NCBI GenBank assembly: GCA_018857735.1
Contig: JABMCL010000176.1
Span: 266,001 to 330,000, forward strand
DNA length: 64,000 bases
From: Alviniconcha marisindica
Lineage: Eukaryota; Mollusca; Gastropoda; Provannidae
Direction: 5' to 3'
Shown: positions 1-12,583 of the stretch, in pieces
Layout: each line of letters opens with the position of its first letter
Position numbering within the stretch: the stretch's first letter is position 1
Notes under the pieces: generated by a model
What the model saw: only the letters and a program-made list of their open reading frames with translations
What the model was told of the DNA's origin: nothing
Database searches by the model: none
Translations under genes and position numbers: made by a program

Positions 1-84
1 CACATGTCTGAGTTGATTATCTTACTTTGTCCATGCAGCTGGACACTTTAGTTGTAAGAGCAAACAGATGCCAGCCCAACTTAC

Positions 85-3000
85 CACCACTATCACATTC
101 ACTGTCACTGGACTTGGTTCCTAAAGGGTTAAGGCGACTAGGGGCAAGAATACCTGCAAGAAGAAAAACAACAACATTGATAACAGGTGTACAAAACCAG
201 GCATACACTGCTTTTTAAAACAGTGCCACCTTTGGGCAAAGGTATAGTGCGTTCAACAATATTATGCCATTAACATTGTGCCAGTCTCTGTTTGATCCTG
301 CAAACCACGTTCTACCTGTGTCTCTCTGACCCTGCAAACCACGTTCCACCTGTGTCTCTCTGACCCTGCAAACCACGTTCTACCTGTGTCTCTCTGACCC
401 TGCAAACCACGTTCCACCTGTGTCTGACCCTGCAAACCACATTCCACCTGTGTCTGTCTGACCCTGCAAACCACGTTCTACCTGTGTCTCTCTGACCCTG
501 CAAACCACGTTCCACCTGTGTCTGACCCTGCAAACCACATTCCACCTGTGTCTGTCTGACCCTGCAAACCACATTCCACCTGTGTCTGTCTGACCCTGCA
601 AACCACATTCTACCTGTGTCTGTCTGACCCTGCAAACCACGTTCTACCTGTGTCTCTCTGACCCTGCAAACCACGTTCCACCTATGTCTGACCTTGCAAA
701 CCATATTCTACCTGTGTCTGTCTGACCCTGCAAACCACATTCCACCTGTGTCTGTCTGACCCTGCAAACCACGTTCTACCTGTGTCTCTCTGACCCTGCA
801 AACCATGTTCCACCTGTGTCTGACCCTGCAAACCACATTCCACCTGTGTCTGTCTGACCCTGCAAACCACATTCCACCTGTGTCTGTCTGACCCTGCAAA
901 CCATGTTCTACCTGTGTCTGTCTGACCCTGCAAACCACGTTCCACCTATGTCTGACCTTGCAAACCATATTCTACCTGTGTCTGTCTGACCCTGCAAACC
1001 ACATTCCACCTGTGTCTGTCTGACCCTGCAAACCATGTTCTACCTGTGTCTGTCTGACCCTGCAAACCACGTTCCACCTATGTCTGACCTTGCAAACCAC
1101 ATTCTACCTGTGTCTGTCTGACCCTGCAAACCACATTCCACCTGTGTCTGTCTGACCCTACAAACCACATTCTACGTTTGCCTGTCTGACCCTACAAACC
1201 ACATTCTACCTGTGTCTATCTGACCCTGCAAACCACATTCTACCTGTGTCTGTCTGACCCTGCAAACCACATTCTACCTGTGTCTGTCTGACCCTGCAAA
1301 CCACATTCTACCTGTGCCTGCCTGACCCTGCAAACCATGTTCTTCCTGTAAGTAAGCAAGTTGGTGTTTTACGCCCAGTCAACCGGTATGGTTATATCAG
1401 GGCGACTTCCTGTCTGTCTGACTCTATAAACCACGTTCTACTGGTGTCTGTTTGACCCTGCAAACCACATTCTACTGGTGTCTGTTTGACCATATAAACC
1501 ATGATCTACCGGTGTCTGACTCTACTAACCACGTTCTACTGGTGTCTGTTTGACCATGCAAACCATGCTCTACCCATGTCTGTCCGACCCTACAAACCAA
1601 GTTCTACTGGTGTCTGTTTATCACAGGAGCCCAAGCCTGTACCGACAAAGACCCCAGTCGGTACACTCCTGTCTGCAGCCTCCACTGATTCAGACAACAT
1701 GACCAGTTAATGAGCTGTGATGGCAAACCTCAATAACCTCTACTGATTCAGACATGACCAGTTAATGAGCTGTGATGGCAAACCTCAATAACCCCTACTG
1801 ATTCAGACATGACCAGTTAATGAGTTGTGATGGCAAACCTCAATAACCTCTACTTATTCAGACAACATGACCAGTTACCAAGTTGTGACGGCAAACCTCA
1901 ATAACCTCTACTTATTCAGACAACATGACCAGTTAACAAGTTGTGACGGCAAACCTCAATAACCTCTACTTATTCAGACAACATGACCAGTTACCAAGTT
2001 GTGACGGCAAACCTCAATAACCTCTACTTATTCAGACAACATGACCAGTTACCTAGTTGTGACGGCAAACCTCAATAACCTCTACTTATTCAGACAACAT
2101 GACCAGTTAACAAGTTGTGACGGCAAACCTCAATAACCTCTACTTATTCAGACATGACCAGTTACCAAGTTGTGACGGCAAACCTCAATAACCTCTACTT
2201 ATTCAGACAACATGACCAGTTACCAAGTTGTGACGGCAAACCTCAATAACCTCTACTTATTCAGACAACATGACCAGTTACCAAGTTGTGACGGCAAACC
2301 TCAATAACCTCTACTTATTCAGACAACATGACCAGTTACCAAGTTGTGACGGCAAACCTCAATAACCTCTACTTATTCAGACAACATGACCAGTTACCTA
2401 GTTGTGACGGCAAACCTCAATAACCTCTACTTATTCAGACATGACCAGTTAATGAGCTGTGACAGCAAACCTTCTCAATAACCAACCTAAGATCATGTTA
2501 CCACAGTCTTATCAACACTCACACCAGTTACTCCATACAAGCTTCCTATTACACTATCACACATGTTTCCATTACTATCATTGTATCAACATTGAAGAAA
2601 CACCCATTTACTACTCATGACTTACCCATAAATAATCACATCAACTACTACAAGTTTACATTCCATGCACCGAGTATTACACAAGGCATCAATAAGTCAA
2701 TGATGAATGAAATAAAATGGTATTTATATTAACAAATCCATATTAATTCAGTTCCAAACGCCTACCATAATACAATTGTAACACAAACACAAAACACTCA
2801 TACATTCCACTAAAATAATACACAATTAGATAATACCAACACAACACAACCCCCCCCCCCCCCCCCCACACACAATTAATCACCACAAAACCCCCCCCCC
2901 CCCCTACACACACACACACAAAGGCACAGAGTTAGCACTTACAATCAGGTTTGGACTGGGTGTCTGCACTGCCGGTGGACACAACGTCTGTTCTGAGTGG

Positions 3001-6000
3001 CAGCCGAGGCAGGAACGGGTTGGAAAAGGCTGGGGAAAGGGAGATAAATCACTAAGACTTACAGCCAACATTCACACAGCAACAGTGTCAAACTCAAAGT
3101 ATGGTAAGTAAGTAAGTTGGTGTTTTACGCCCAGTCAACCTCAAAGTATGGTACTTCAATGTAAACAAATAAAGTCCAACTAGATATGCAGTTTATTTAC
3201 TGTTTGTTTGGGAAGCTCTGTTTGTACAAGGCTTTTCCTAAAGAACGTTTTTCATTTATCTTGCATTTTAAATGCCTCAGGACATGCATAATCGATATTA
3301 AGTGCCGAAACAGGTGTTGTGAATGTTCGCAGAAAAGCGTTGGTCAACCAATTTTTTTTCTTCATATTTTCTTTTGCGACCAGTTTATCAGTTTGTTCTG
3401 CTGATAACAGCTTACTTATACTGACAGCACGAACATGTCCATGCACACGCATGTGTGAACGCAAGCATGCACACACACAGTGACGCAGGCACTCAGCACC
3501 ACACAGGTGTTTATCTGCTGTACTTACTGGGTTGTGATATCCCACTTGCCCCTCCAAACACTGCAACAATAAGACGACAAGGCAACACTGTCAACCATTT
3601 TCAACAGGATTCATGTTTCAGGTATCATATTCAAAATTATCACTTTTTTCTTCTTCTTTTTCCTGGGAGCTCTCCTTTTAAATTCAGTACTATATTCTAT
3701 TTAATTTTAAAGGCCATTTCCCCCCATCCTGTTCACAACTGCAGTATGCACACAGCAACACAGTACTCTGGACAAACATTAGACCTTTGTTTCAGCTGAT
3801 CAGTTAACAATGATAAAATTAACGTCTTTTTTTCTTCTTTTCAGTCAGTTTTCCTACTGCTAATTCTGCTAAAGATTTTACCATTTAACCATTTATGTAC
3901 CAAGTAATTCTGACATACTGGCATCCCATTTGAAGCAAATAGGAATGAGATTCTGGTGAGACCTGTAGCCTTGTTTCCGCCATTGTGCAGTTTCCGGCAA
4001 TATATTTTGTTGGAGTTTGAGAGAAACTTTAAATTTTCAAAAGGGATACATGATGGATACACGAAAATAAACAAAGGCCCAATTGTTGACGATGGCACTG
4101 GAGCTTCATCCCTGGAGACTCAAACTGCTAATTTTTGCTGTTGGTTACCCTGTGGACACCCTAACTAACCCAAGCAGCTTCATCCTTGGAGATCTGAACT
4201 GGACATTTTACTAAGTCGGTTACCCTGTGGGCACCAAAACAAAACCCGAAAATCAGATGAGGAGGATATTTCTGATTTTGGAATTTTGAGTGTAAAAAAC
4301 GCAAAACCCTGTTGGATATACAAGAATAATGAATTTGCAAACTGGGAAAAATACAAAGTAAGCTAAAAGTGAAACATCTGTTTTGTGTCTGTTATAAACT
4401 TTTAAAGTTGTATGCAGGGTATGCAGGTCTCATTTGACAGACTTACTCCCCTTTGCATGGGACTTGACAGAGAAAGGGTGGCAGCTGGTCTGGGGCCAAG
4501 TGGGTTAACAGTATAATACTACAGTGTTGCTGCCACTCTCCGACATACCACTCCCCTTCTCCCCAGTTTATTCAGAATTAAGTTCCCAGCCACCATCCGA
4601 GTCATCAACTTTATGCTCGCTGTCATCATCCGTCAAAAGTCAGATATCCAACGCTTCAGAAAACTATTTCCTTGCCTAGCCATTGTATTTTTGCAGATTT
4701 GAACATCAACACAACACAAAAGGAAGTGATAGAGTTCTCTCCCTTCATGAGATAGAAGTTTTAAAGCCAGTTTTAGTTTGGTTGTGTTTTGTGAGAAACA
4801 AAAGATGGTGGAAAGAAGGGCTCATCCTGTGGCTGGCAAGAGCACGACCGCTCGGGACAAGGGCCTCATTCCGTAACACACAAGGTGATGATGACAATTC
4901 ACGCAATATGATAACTTGCCAGTTGTCTGCCCTTCCTCCAAAAGTATGCATGAGGTATAGGTTCTTGTTATGAATACTAAATCATATAAATGAGAGCAAA
5001 ATTAGTGATATAATCTCTCACTGTTTCTAAGTGGTGTCACTTTTACTACTAGCACTACTTCCAAGTATTTTCTCTCATTTCTTGTGAAACTGGAATGTGC
5101 TCAACATTTTGTTGCTGTTGTATACCCTGTATTTAGCAACAAATCATGACCCACCCATGCCAGTACTGTACAGGTAATGATTCATAGTTTACATGTGTAA
5201 CATGAATAATTCAACTCATACTCATGCCAAATTTAAATGCATATAGCAAAACCTGAAATAAAATATCGCTTTCACCAGCTTCAGTTCTCATGCATTTTTT
5301 GTGAATCAGTGCATCCAAAAGAACGAACCTGTCCCACCAGTGGAAATGAAGCCACCCAGTTTTGGAGGGTGGACCAAGGGCGAGGAACCGTTTTTGTGAG
5401 GAGATGAAGCATCTGTCGTGCTGCTTGCTGGCTGTGAGGCTTCTTCTTTCTCACCGGAAACTGAAAGCATTAGGACCGTCTAGTTATTTATAGTTTGCAA
5501 GTCTCCTCCAGTCCACGCTGCCTCTGTGCAGAGGAAAGATTTTCTGAATACTGGCAGTAACAGCAGTTTCTATTAAAAGTATTATTATTATTGTGAGACT
5601 TAACATCCACTGAGACCACATATGCTTAATTACAGTATTACTATTAGCATAATTAGGGACTGCCCTGCATCCAGCGCTCTATCCTACTTAATACTACTGC
5701 CCCCCCCCCCCCCCCCCCATTTCACTTCTCTCTCTTTGTTTACAACTATATAGTATAGTATATACCTCACTGCTTTTAGTTTCAGACTAAGCGCAAGGCG
5801 ACACTTTGCTTTGGACAGATCTTTGACCTTATTCAATCTTAGCAATAACCCAACAACACATCTTGGAATCACTGAATGATCAAAAACAGGAAAGTAAACA
5901 TGGTGCTTAACATCCACAGAAACCATAAGGCTTATCAGAGACGGGGAGAAGTGGGGGAAGGGTGTATGGAGGTGGCAGAAGAGGGAGAGTATATACCTAT

Positions 6001-7492
6001 CACTACACTGTCACCACCAGAATGACCTGCATTAAGATGGGCAGCAATGAGAGCCATTTTAATGTTTCATTAATTGTGAGGGACAAAGTCACAAGACAGT
6101 GTCCACAAACCACAACTTTTGAAGAGAAAGGAGAGCCAAAGCGGTATTGAACCAAGGTCCTTCCGCTTACCAGCCTAATGCCTTACCGCTAGGCCAAACC
6201 GGCTCTCAGAAGGGCTACACACATTAATACAAAAGCAACAAATCCTGGCATCAACTTGAGCATAAAATACTTTACCTTGATCCGTTTCTTTTGTGGATGA
6301 GACGACAGGTGTCTGAAAGTACAAACAAAATAATTGTATACAATAATTTGAATAAACTTGAAATTTGAATGTTTTCAATTATACTATGAACTTGAAATTT
6401 GAAAAAGTGACCCTATGGTGTGACTGAACACCCTTTTTCTAGTCCTGTGGTAGCTCTATGATGCGAGTCCAACAAGATCAAATATTAAACAAAAAACAAA
6501 CAAAAACCAGGGTAGGATAGGGTGTATTATAAAAAATTCGAGACCATTACGGTGAACACTTTGATCCTTAATTTATAATTATGGGTCCTTGTACTCTGCT
6601 CTTGCAATGACAAATGAGCTCTTGATTAGGATCTCATACAGATGGTGGTTAACTGTCACAGCAGTACTACTTACTAACAATGTTAATTGGCACAAAGCAC
6701 AGTTTAAAACAATGCTGCATGATGCATCCCAGACCAGCTACAACGTGGACTCAAGTAAACAATATATGTCTGTTGATAGAATGATGTGTTGTGTAAGTGA
6801 CTCAAAGGGTTATTTCAAAGGTGCGTGGTTGGTGAGTGAAGGAGTTTTGAACTAATTATTGATCCTGTTTTGATTTAGCAGGAAGTGCACCTCCACATCA
6901 TCTGGAGACGGCTCTGAATTACTGTCGCCCTCAACTGTCCTCGGGGTATCTGGGGAGAGAGAAAGTGGATAAAAAAACATTTGTTTTTAAACAAGTGTTA
7001 ACTTCAACAATATACTGCCTTGGTGTCTGAGACTTGATAGTGGTATGGCAGAAGTTAATAGCACTGACAACTGACATGACACAACATGGGCAATCCTTGG
7101 GGGTCTACATGAAGTACGCTCGAAGTCTTTTTCAGTAACTTTTGTCACAGTCTCTGCTAAAATACGCAGGATTTCAACCAAAGAAATTCACAGCTGCACT
7201 TCTTGCGTGAACCGACGTTCATTCGCAAGCCAAGTAAGCAGCAGCAGAACAGCTCTGCCCCAATAACCCACTTCTGCAAGCAGTGTTGAAGACTTGACTT
7301 TCTGTGCCGGTTCAAATAAAAAAGCCACGCATGTGATCGTTTCGGGAATGGGAACTTTGTTGTAGACACAGTCAGATTGATGAGATCACATAACATACTA
7401 CTGAGTAACACCCAAACAACATGAACATGACAATAAAGACCAAATCTTTTATTCAACACTTTCAATCCGCGCTCACCTGCAGCTTCGGCCAT
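85..7492 (-). CDS. Unrecognised protein, 5' part (six coding exons, 3' end outside window)
   Basis: Exons in transcription order: 7492-7477, 6949-6891, 6312-6276, 5460-5329, 3029-2943, 153-85. Each internal edge has AG acceptor and GT donor, and all five junctions agree in phase (1, 0, 1, 1, 1), giving one open frame of about 133 codons. The start is the ATG at 7492 (MAEAA); upstream lies a CpG-richer promoter-like stretch. The product is hydrophilic and low in complexity: acidic Ser/Pro-rich N-terminus (TVEGDSNSEPSPDDVE), a Ser/Thr-rich middle, then PPKLGGFISTGGTAF, an Asn-Pro-Phe motif (FSNPFLPRLPLR) and ILAPSRLNPLGTKSSDSE. No folded domain or membrane segment is visible. This looks like the disordered N-terminal region of a larger, probably cytosolic or nuclear protein; the ILAPSRL segment loosely recalls the linker of Ran-binding protein 3, which is not enough to name it. 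The last exon ends in phase 1, so more exons lie to the left. Confidence 0.72.
290..1660. repeat. Minisatellite, about 34-bp unit
   Basis: About 35-40 imperfect copies of a unit built on TGACCCTGCAAACCAC plus TTCTACCTGTGTCTGTC. 34-bp copies mix with 30-bp copies lacking a CTGT step, and copies become more divergent at the right end. It lies in the intron between the last two visible exons of the minus-strand gene. Read on the minus strand each copy carries TTTGCAG and CAGGTAGAA, acceptor-like and donor-like strings 16 bp apart. A retroelement tail interrupts it near 1350-1405. Confidence 0.93.
1350..1405 (-). mobile_element. Retroelement 3'-tail micro-insertion (about 56 bp)
   Basis: Contains GTTGGTGTTTTACGCCCAGT followed by CAACCGGTATGGTTATATCA, the same sequence found at 3107-3139 and, reversed, at 49778-49831. 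The left end carries the (GTAA)n side, so the element's 3' tail, (CTTA)n, reads on the minus strand. Possible 8-bp direct repeats CTTCCTGT lie at 1342-1349 and 1406-1413. It sits inside the 34-bp minisatellite. Confidence 0.7.
1680..2475. repeat. Minisatellite, 58-bp unit
   Basis: About 13-14 tandem copies of a 58-bp unit containing CATGACCAGTTACCAAGTTG and CAAACCTCAATAACCTCTAC. Some copies lack the ACAACA step (GACATGACC instead of GACAACATGACC). Copies are about 95 percent alike in the centre and diverge at the left edge. Intronic to the minus-strand gene. Confidence 0.95.
2476..2942. other. AT-rich intron with poly-C/poly-CA tracts
   Basis: AT-rich sequence without open frames. It holds two long C tracts (about 2851-2867 and 2891-2904) followed by short CA runs, then the splice donor of the exon at 2943-3029 (minus strand). 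Nothing else recognisable. Confidence 0.6.
3107..3139 (-). mobile_element. 33-bp retroelement-tail insertion with 14-bp target duplication
   Basis: The 33-bp segment begins AGTAAGTAAGTTGG and ends CGCCCAGTCAAC. It is flanked by identical 14-bp direct repeats CTCAAAGTATGGTA at 3093-3106 and 3140-3153. The insert equals the 3' end of the element seen at 1350-1405 and 49778-49831, so it reads as an extremely 5'-truncated LINE/SINE insertion with its (CTTA)n tail on the minus strand. Confidence 0.82.
5591..5665. repeat. Relic of SINE-tail-like core
   Basis: Contains GACTTAACATCCACTGAGAC and, 40 bp on, ATTAGGGACTG, resembling the 3' core of the SINE (TGCTTAACATCCACAGAAAC ... CTTATCAGAGACGGG). Similar diverged segments occur at about 18516-18550 and 18586-18640. 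Probably old truncated copies. Confidence 0.4.
5893..6203 (-). mobile_element. tRNA-derived SINE, near full length
   Basis: Read on the minus strand: a tRNA-like head (GAGCCGGTTTGGCCTAGCGG, box A) and a box B region (GGTTCAATACCGC), then a body shared with copies at 27716-28005 and 30062-30330 (TTTGTCCCTCACAATTAATG, TGGCTCTCATTGCTGCCCAT), ending with GTTAAGCACCATGTTTACTT. It lies in the intron between exons 3 and 4 of the minus-strand gene and is the most complete copy in the window, about 310 bp. Confidence 0.85.
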
Positions 7493-7637
7493 GTTGCCTG
7501 TGTTGTGTTTTACTCAGTCACGTGACCATCCAGAGGGCGCCCTGGAATGTTTTCATTACGGTCCCACTACTAACATTAGTGATACCGAGGCACTGTAAGT
7601 GTGCAGATACTGGGATAGGCTTGTTGGTGTGTGTGTG

Positions 7638-7682
<45 letters not shown>

Positions 7683-7850
7683 AATGTTTGAAACATATTT
7701 TGTGGGGCTTTTCCGTCAGCCTTTTAAATACATCGCGGCACTGGGGGGTCCCGAGCGTCGGCCGTCCGACTGCCGGAGTCCGCCCCGCCGGCGCCCTCCC
7801 CGTCCGTTGAAGGAAAGTTGCCGACGCGGACCGCCTCACAAAGTGCAATG
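7493..7850 (-). promoter_or_regulatory. Putative promoter of the minus-strand gene
   Basis: Immediately upstream of the ATG at 7492 lie an E-box CACGTG at 7519-7524 and a CTCF-like CATCCAGAGGGCGCC at 7527-7541 whose GGGCGCCC core is self-complementary. A (GT)n tract follows at 7628-7677, then a short CpG-rich stretch (7733-7850) unlike the AT-rich surroundings. No TATA box is evident. Assignment rests on position and base composition. Confidence 0.45.
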
Positions 7851-10800
7851 ACGGTGCGGCTTTACGTCAGTTTACTGTATAATTATCGGGTTGTCATGAA
7901 TGGGGATATAACTGTTGATTTGCCAAGGCCATGGCGGGAACTAATCCCCACCCCACCCCCATCAGTCGGTCCTTGTGCACGCACTTCACGCTCGACAGGA
8001 TTGGGGGGGGGGGGGGGGGGGGGGAGTGCTGGTGATACAAATCAAACTTTATGTAATGGCAAGACTAGTGACAGAGCTTCACTATCCGGCCGAAATTACT
8101 TCCTTACTAAAACTATTACACAGTGATCCCTTGGATTTCAAGGTCACAGCAGTGTCGAACAGATACAAGTTAAAGAGGTGTATTTCTCAGTAACTATGTT
8201 TTTCTGGACGGTCATGCCGTCAAACTTCTGATGTACATGGGACAGATCAGGCGCGGCATGTATGACGCTTCTCGTCAAGGGAGATAATTTATGTCTTTTC
8301 GAACTCAACATTACTAGGTAGGTAGACTTGCCTCTGCCGCGAGAATTTTCAAACTCGGCATGAACATAGCCCGTATCAAGTTACACTTGACTAGTTCATG
8401 CCAATTTTAGTGACCTTGGTCTTATTTGGAGGTCAAATGGACATCAGAAATGTACAACTGCGTTTCAAGTGAAAAATACTGATCCAAGCAAGTTCAAATT
8501 AGTTGGTGTGTCGTTGCTTATCTTGGGATGAGACTAAAAACCGAAGCCCCCCGTGTATATACGGAGGCAAAAAGATCACATACACACGTCAAAGGTCCTG
8601 TTGTCCACGTCAGCGTTCGGTGGATTGTGGAAACACCAAAATGCAATAAAAGTGTCAGTCTTCAGAATGTTAAAGTTGGACACTATATGGAAGAAGAGAA
8701 AGAGTTCAAGCCCTATAGCTTAAAATAGTAATACCAATGGTAATACCGTCAGATTTTAAAAAACAAAAAACACACACACATATTCTTCATGTTAACCAAC
8801 CCAATCCCTCTACTGCAATAATTAAAATAATAGTAAAAGTCAAACTGTAAAAGTAATAAGCAAATCATTCAAAGAAATGACCACCTCAGAAAGCAATGAG
8901 CCGATTGATTTTGCACTGTTGTACATTTTCATTAGAAGAAAATGTTAGTTCCAATCGTAAAACAAAGAAAATTGATTAAACTTAAGATCAGTGTTATTGA
9001 CAATTGCAGAAGTTTGCGTGGTGGTGGACATGGTCATTTTGAGTCATGTGATGCTTACCCTGGAGGCAACAAGACCCAGCTGGTGGTCACAATCTCCCAT
9101 CAGAGCTAGAGCCTTGACAGTGGTTCACGCTTGGCTGGTTGTGTTCCTCAGCCCACAGATTCTTTACTCAGCCTAAAGGGAAGCCAGCAAGCTTAGCTTG
9201 CTACTTACGATTGTCTACCTTGATCCCCCCCCCCCCCCTCCCATTTCTGTTGTTGTGTTATTTAAATGTGAGGATTTATTCTGGTTAAGTTTTGTGTTCT
9301 TTATAATAACTGATTACTCAGACTTGACCACTTGTTATCTGTGTGGTAAATGGTACTCTGGCATACATTTGAACAGCTCTGTCCAAAATCTGCCAGACAA
9401 AATTCATGACATAACCTTGTCATTGCAACCACAGGGGTGCAAATAAATCCATTTTGAGGTTAGGAACATCACTGTTAAGCATGACACTGTTGCGGGTGTA
9501 CTGCAATTTGTAGCACCTGGACAGGCCCTGTAACCATCCTAACACAGTGACAGTCACATCCTGAAGTGTCCCTCATTACCAGACCATCTGAAAGCGCTAT
9601 TCTCCATGTGCTTGTGGTGTCATTTACTATGGAAAGAACTATTATTCAGTTATGTTACAGCTGAAACAGAAAATGTCAACCCATGGGCTGGCAAAAGGCT
9701 TCATGTTCCTGTCTAAATACTGTGTAGAATCAACAAACAAGGGAGTTGATTAGTGATCCAAAGATGTCACGTACACACAACAAAGACCTGAGTTACCTAC
9801 AATAACTCTCACCTGGCATGCGGGTAAATACAAGCTACATAAACTCCACCAGAGGTGCATCCTCTAGATATAATAAAGATAACAGTCACTTGCTGTTCCT
9901 GAGAATATTTCCTGAATAAAAAAGAAAAAGAAAGTAATAAAAACCATCTTCATCAGCAAAAATCTTCTGTTCAAAAAGTGTAACCACTCCAGTGTTGAAA
10001 TCACATCACAGTTACTTAAACCAGCATGATTAGCTCAAAATAGTTTATCATGAAAACAAATTTCTCCAATCTGAACACAAAATTGTCCATGGCATGGAAC
10101 AAGAGAACATCATTACTTTCCACTATTTGTTTCTTTACACCAAACGCACACACACACACACACAACTATGCAAAGACACACAACCAACCACACACACAGG
10201 CACATGCACACACACAAAACCAACCACACATCTGAATAACAGCCACAGAAAACTGTACATAATTGTCAAGTTTATTTTAGCACAATCAAAGCAAGAATTC
10301 TGAAAACATACATTAAAAATATTACCTTTGCAATGCCTAAGGGTACCTATATCACTTTTTTCTACCAATATGATCATAAAGACATTTAATGCACACCCGT
10401 AATTTACAAATAAATGCAATACATGCATACATACACAAACATTCAACTTGCTGTAATTTTAAAGGAACTAGCCACCTCAGATTTTGTAAAGAAAGAAGAA
10501 GATTTTTTGTATGAATTGTTGTTTCAGTAAAACTTTCAGTCATGATTTGTCTGCTGCATTATTTATTTCATCTGCTGGCAAATTTTGCCCACACATTACC
10601 AAGCATCAGGAGTGAAAAACAGACTGTGGTAAAACCCGACAGACATCTTTTCTCATGGACATACATTTTTTCTAGAATGCTGCAACACATCATCAAAAGT
10701 CACTTCACAGAGATAAAAACAATGGGTGACAAAAATGATTGCAATCCACCTACATTTTTTCCCCTTTTACCTGTAAACAAAACTGAGGAGCTTCCTGGTG

Positions 10801-12490
10801 TTCTAGCCATGATGCCAAAGACATTTTGGGTGACATCAAAATGAAGCTGATGGAGTTGGGGGGGGGGGGGGGGAGTGAAAAGGGGCTGAAGAGCATTTTG
10901 GGTGACATCAAATGAAGGTGATGGGAGTTGGGGGAAGGGGAAAGTGTAAAACTTTATTTAGAAAGGGGGGGGGGGGGGGAGCATTTTGGGTGACATCAAA
11001 ATGAAGCTGGGGGGAAGGGGGGGGGGGGGAGTGCTAAGAGGGCACAACGCTGTATGAATAATGAGCTCATGAAACAACTTTTAGTGCCGATATCCCCCCA
11101 AAAGTCACCATATAAAATCAACAGCATGTTCATTCGCAAAAAACATTTACAGCGGATCAAAGTGCAACACAAAAGACAGATTTAAAAACTGTACACACAT
11201 AATACTGTCCAGCATGCATGGTCCATACTCTGTTCTTTTCCCTTTGCTGACTGAAAAATGAATTTTTAAAAAAAGAAGCTATACAACATTACTGGGTTGC
11301 TTGCTCTCCATAAAACTTAAAAGATAATGCCACTTTCATGAATTAGGTCGCAGTTTGAGTTTGTAAGTTTTACACAAGAGTTATAACCCATATTGCTTCC
11401 AGACATTTTTTTCTCTGCAACAGGGAAACAGTAGTCTGGGTCAGTGAGTCACTGAGTGAGATACCACAGCAGGTTGTCATGGGGTATTAAGGTTCTTGGA
11501 GTTGGAAGGGCTTTTCTTTTTCTTTTCTTTTTTTCTAAATTATCATTCATCATGGAGCATATAATGTGAAACTGAAAGGGGACACAATTATTATTGCACT
11601 GAGTAAAGGAAGGTTTCATTTTCCGTTGGCTTGGCAATGTTTGTATTGTTATTTCTTTTACCAACTTCGGCAACTAGACAAAACATATACTCTAACAGTC
11701 TAAGTCTGACTAAGAAGGCCAGAACCATTATGGAACTGTCAATCTTTATGAAATCCGAATACCAAAGTTATCAAATTTTAAAATCAACACTTGAAAATAA
11801 GGATTGTTTTTGAAAACCAGTGCAACTGTTTACATCAAATTCAAAGTATGACTTTCTCTGATACTTGTATTATATGACAGAGATATACTGTGTCCACAGA
11901 CTCACTCCCACTCCCAGAACAAATGTCACAGACTGGCTGCAATCTGGTGACAGACTTTAGTACTTTAGACATTTGCCCACAAGAATGCAAGTGGTGTCAT
12001 TATTATATTATAATATTAATAAGAATATTAAGATTCAAGAATACTAAAATAATAAAATATTTTTTAAAGAGTGGCTAAAGTACCTTCACAGGTACATAAA
12101 GTCAACAAAGGCATGCTTTTGTTGTTTTTAGAACTAAAACTGCTATAAATTTAAAGAATTCATTTTGATCTATTCTTACTACAACTGTACAACTAGTACA
12201 AATTATACAAGTAATACTACATCTGGACATGTGTCAAATGTCTATATTTCTGTGGCCTTTGTCAGTGAGGCTGACACCATTAAGTACTGGTCCATGGATA
12301 CACTTACACTCAGTTACACCACAGTTCTGGTACTACATCAGTACATGTTCTGCTTTTACTAGTACTACTATTACTAATAGTAGTACTACTACTAGTAAAA
12401 GCATTAGTAATTAGTATTTCTACTAAGGTAGTACTAGTGACATAAGAGAACATTTTGTCAGGTTATGCAACTATATCATTATCAGAATCA

Positions 12491-12491
<1 letters not shown>
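7851..12491. other. Intergenic, no gene found
   Basis: No exon chain with consistent splice phases and no recognisable protein on either strand. Contents: a G homopolymer at about 8002-8023; a C tract near 9225-9237; a diverged segment at about 8370-8470 with GTGACCTTGGTCTTATTTGG resembling common interspersed-repeat text; short CA runs near 10148-10215; direct repeats with G tracts at 10817-11030; otherwise AT-rich unique-looking DNA. Confidence 0.6.
10817..11030. repeat. Triplicated segment with G homopolymers
   Basis: Three direct copies of a segment containing CATTTTGGGTGACATCAAAA and TGAAGCTG (near 10822, 10890 and 10982), each followed by a G tract of roughly 10-18 bases (about 10858-10873, 10964-10979, 11015-11028). 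G-tract length in such DNA is prone to assembly error. Confidence 0.8.

Positions 12492-12540
<49 letters not shown>
12492..12540. repeat. (TA)n microsatellite
   Basis: About 24 uninterrupted TA dinucleotides, followed 44 bp later by the MITE that begins at 12584. Confidence 0.95.
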
Positions 12541-12543
<3 letters not shown>

Positions 12544-12583
12544 ATTGTAAACAGAGGGAACATAAAAAAATAATTATAATTAT

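Noticed and set aside
10..45. Possible 13-nt micro-exon of the leftmost gene (CTGCATGGACAAA before GTAAGA, minus strand)
   Set aside because: Has AG and GT and fits phase, but is too short to support without transcripts.
299..2475. CRISPR-like regular repeats
   Set aside because: Units are contiguous without unique spacers and lie in eukaryotic introns; these are minisatellites.
4530..4680. Candidate LINE or exon fragment (CATCCGAGTCATCAACTTTA)
   Set aside because: No frame long enough and no match to the LINE ends seen elsewhere.
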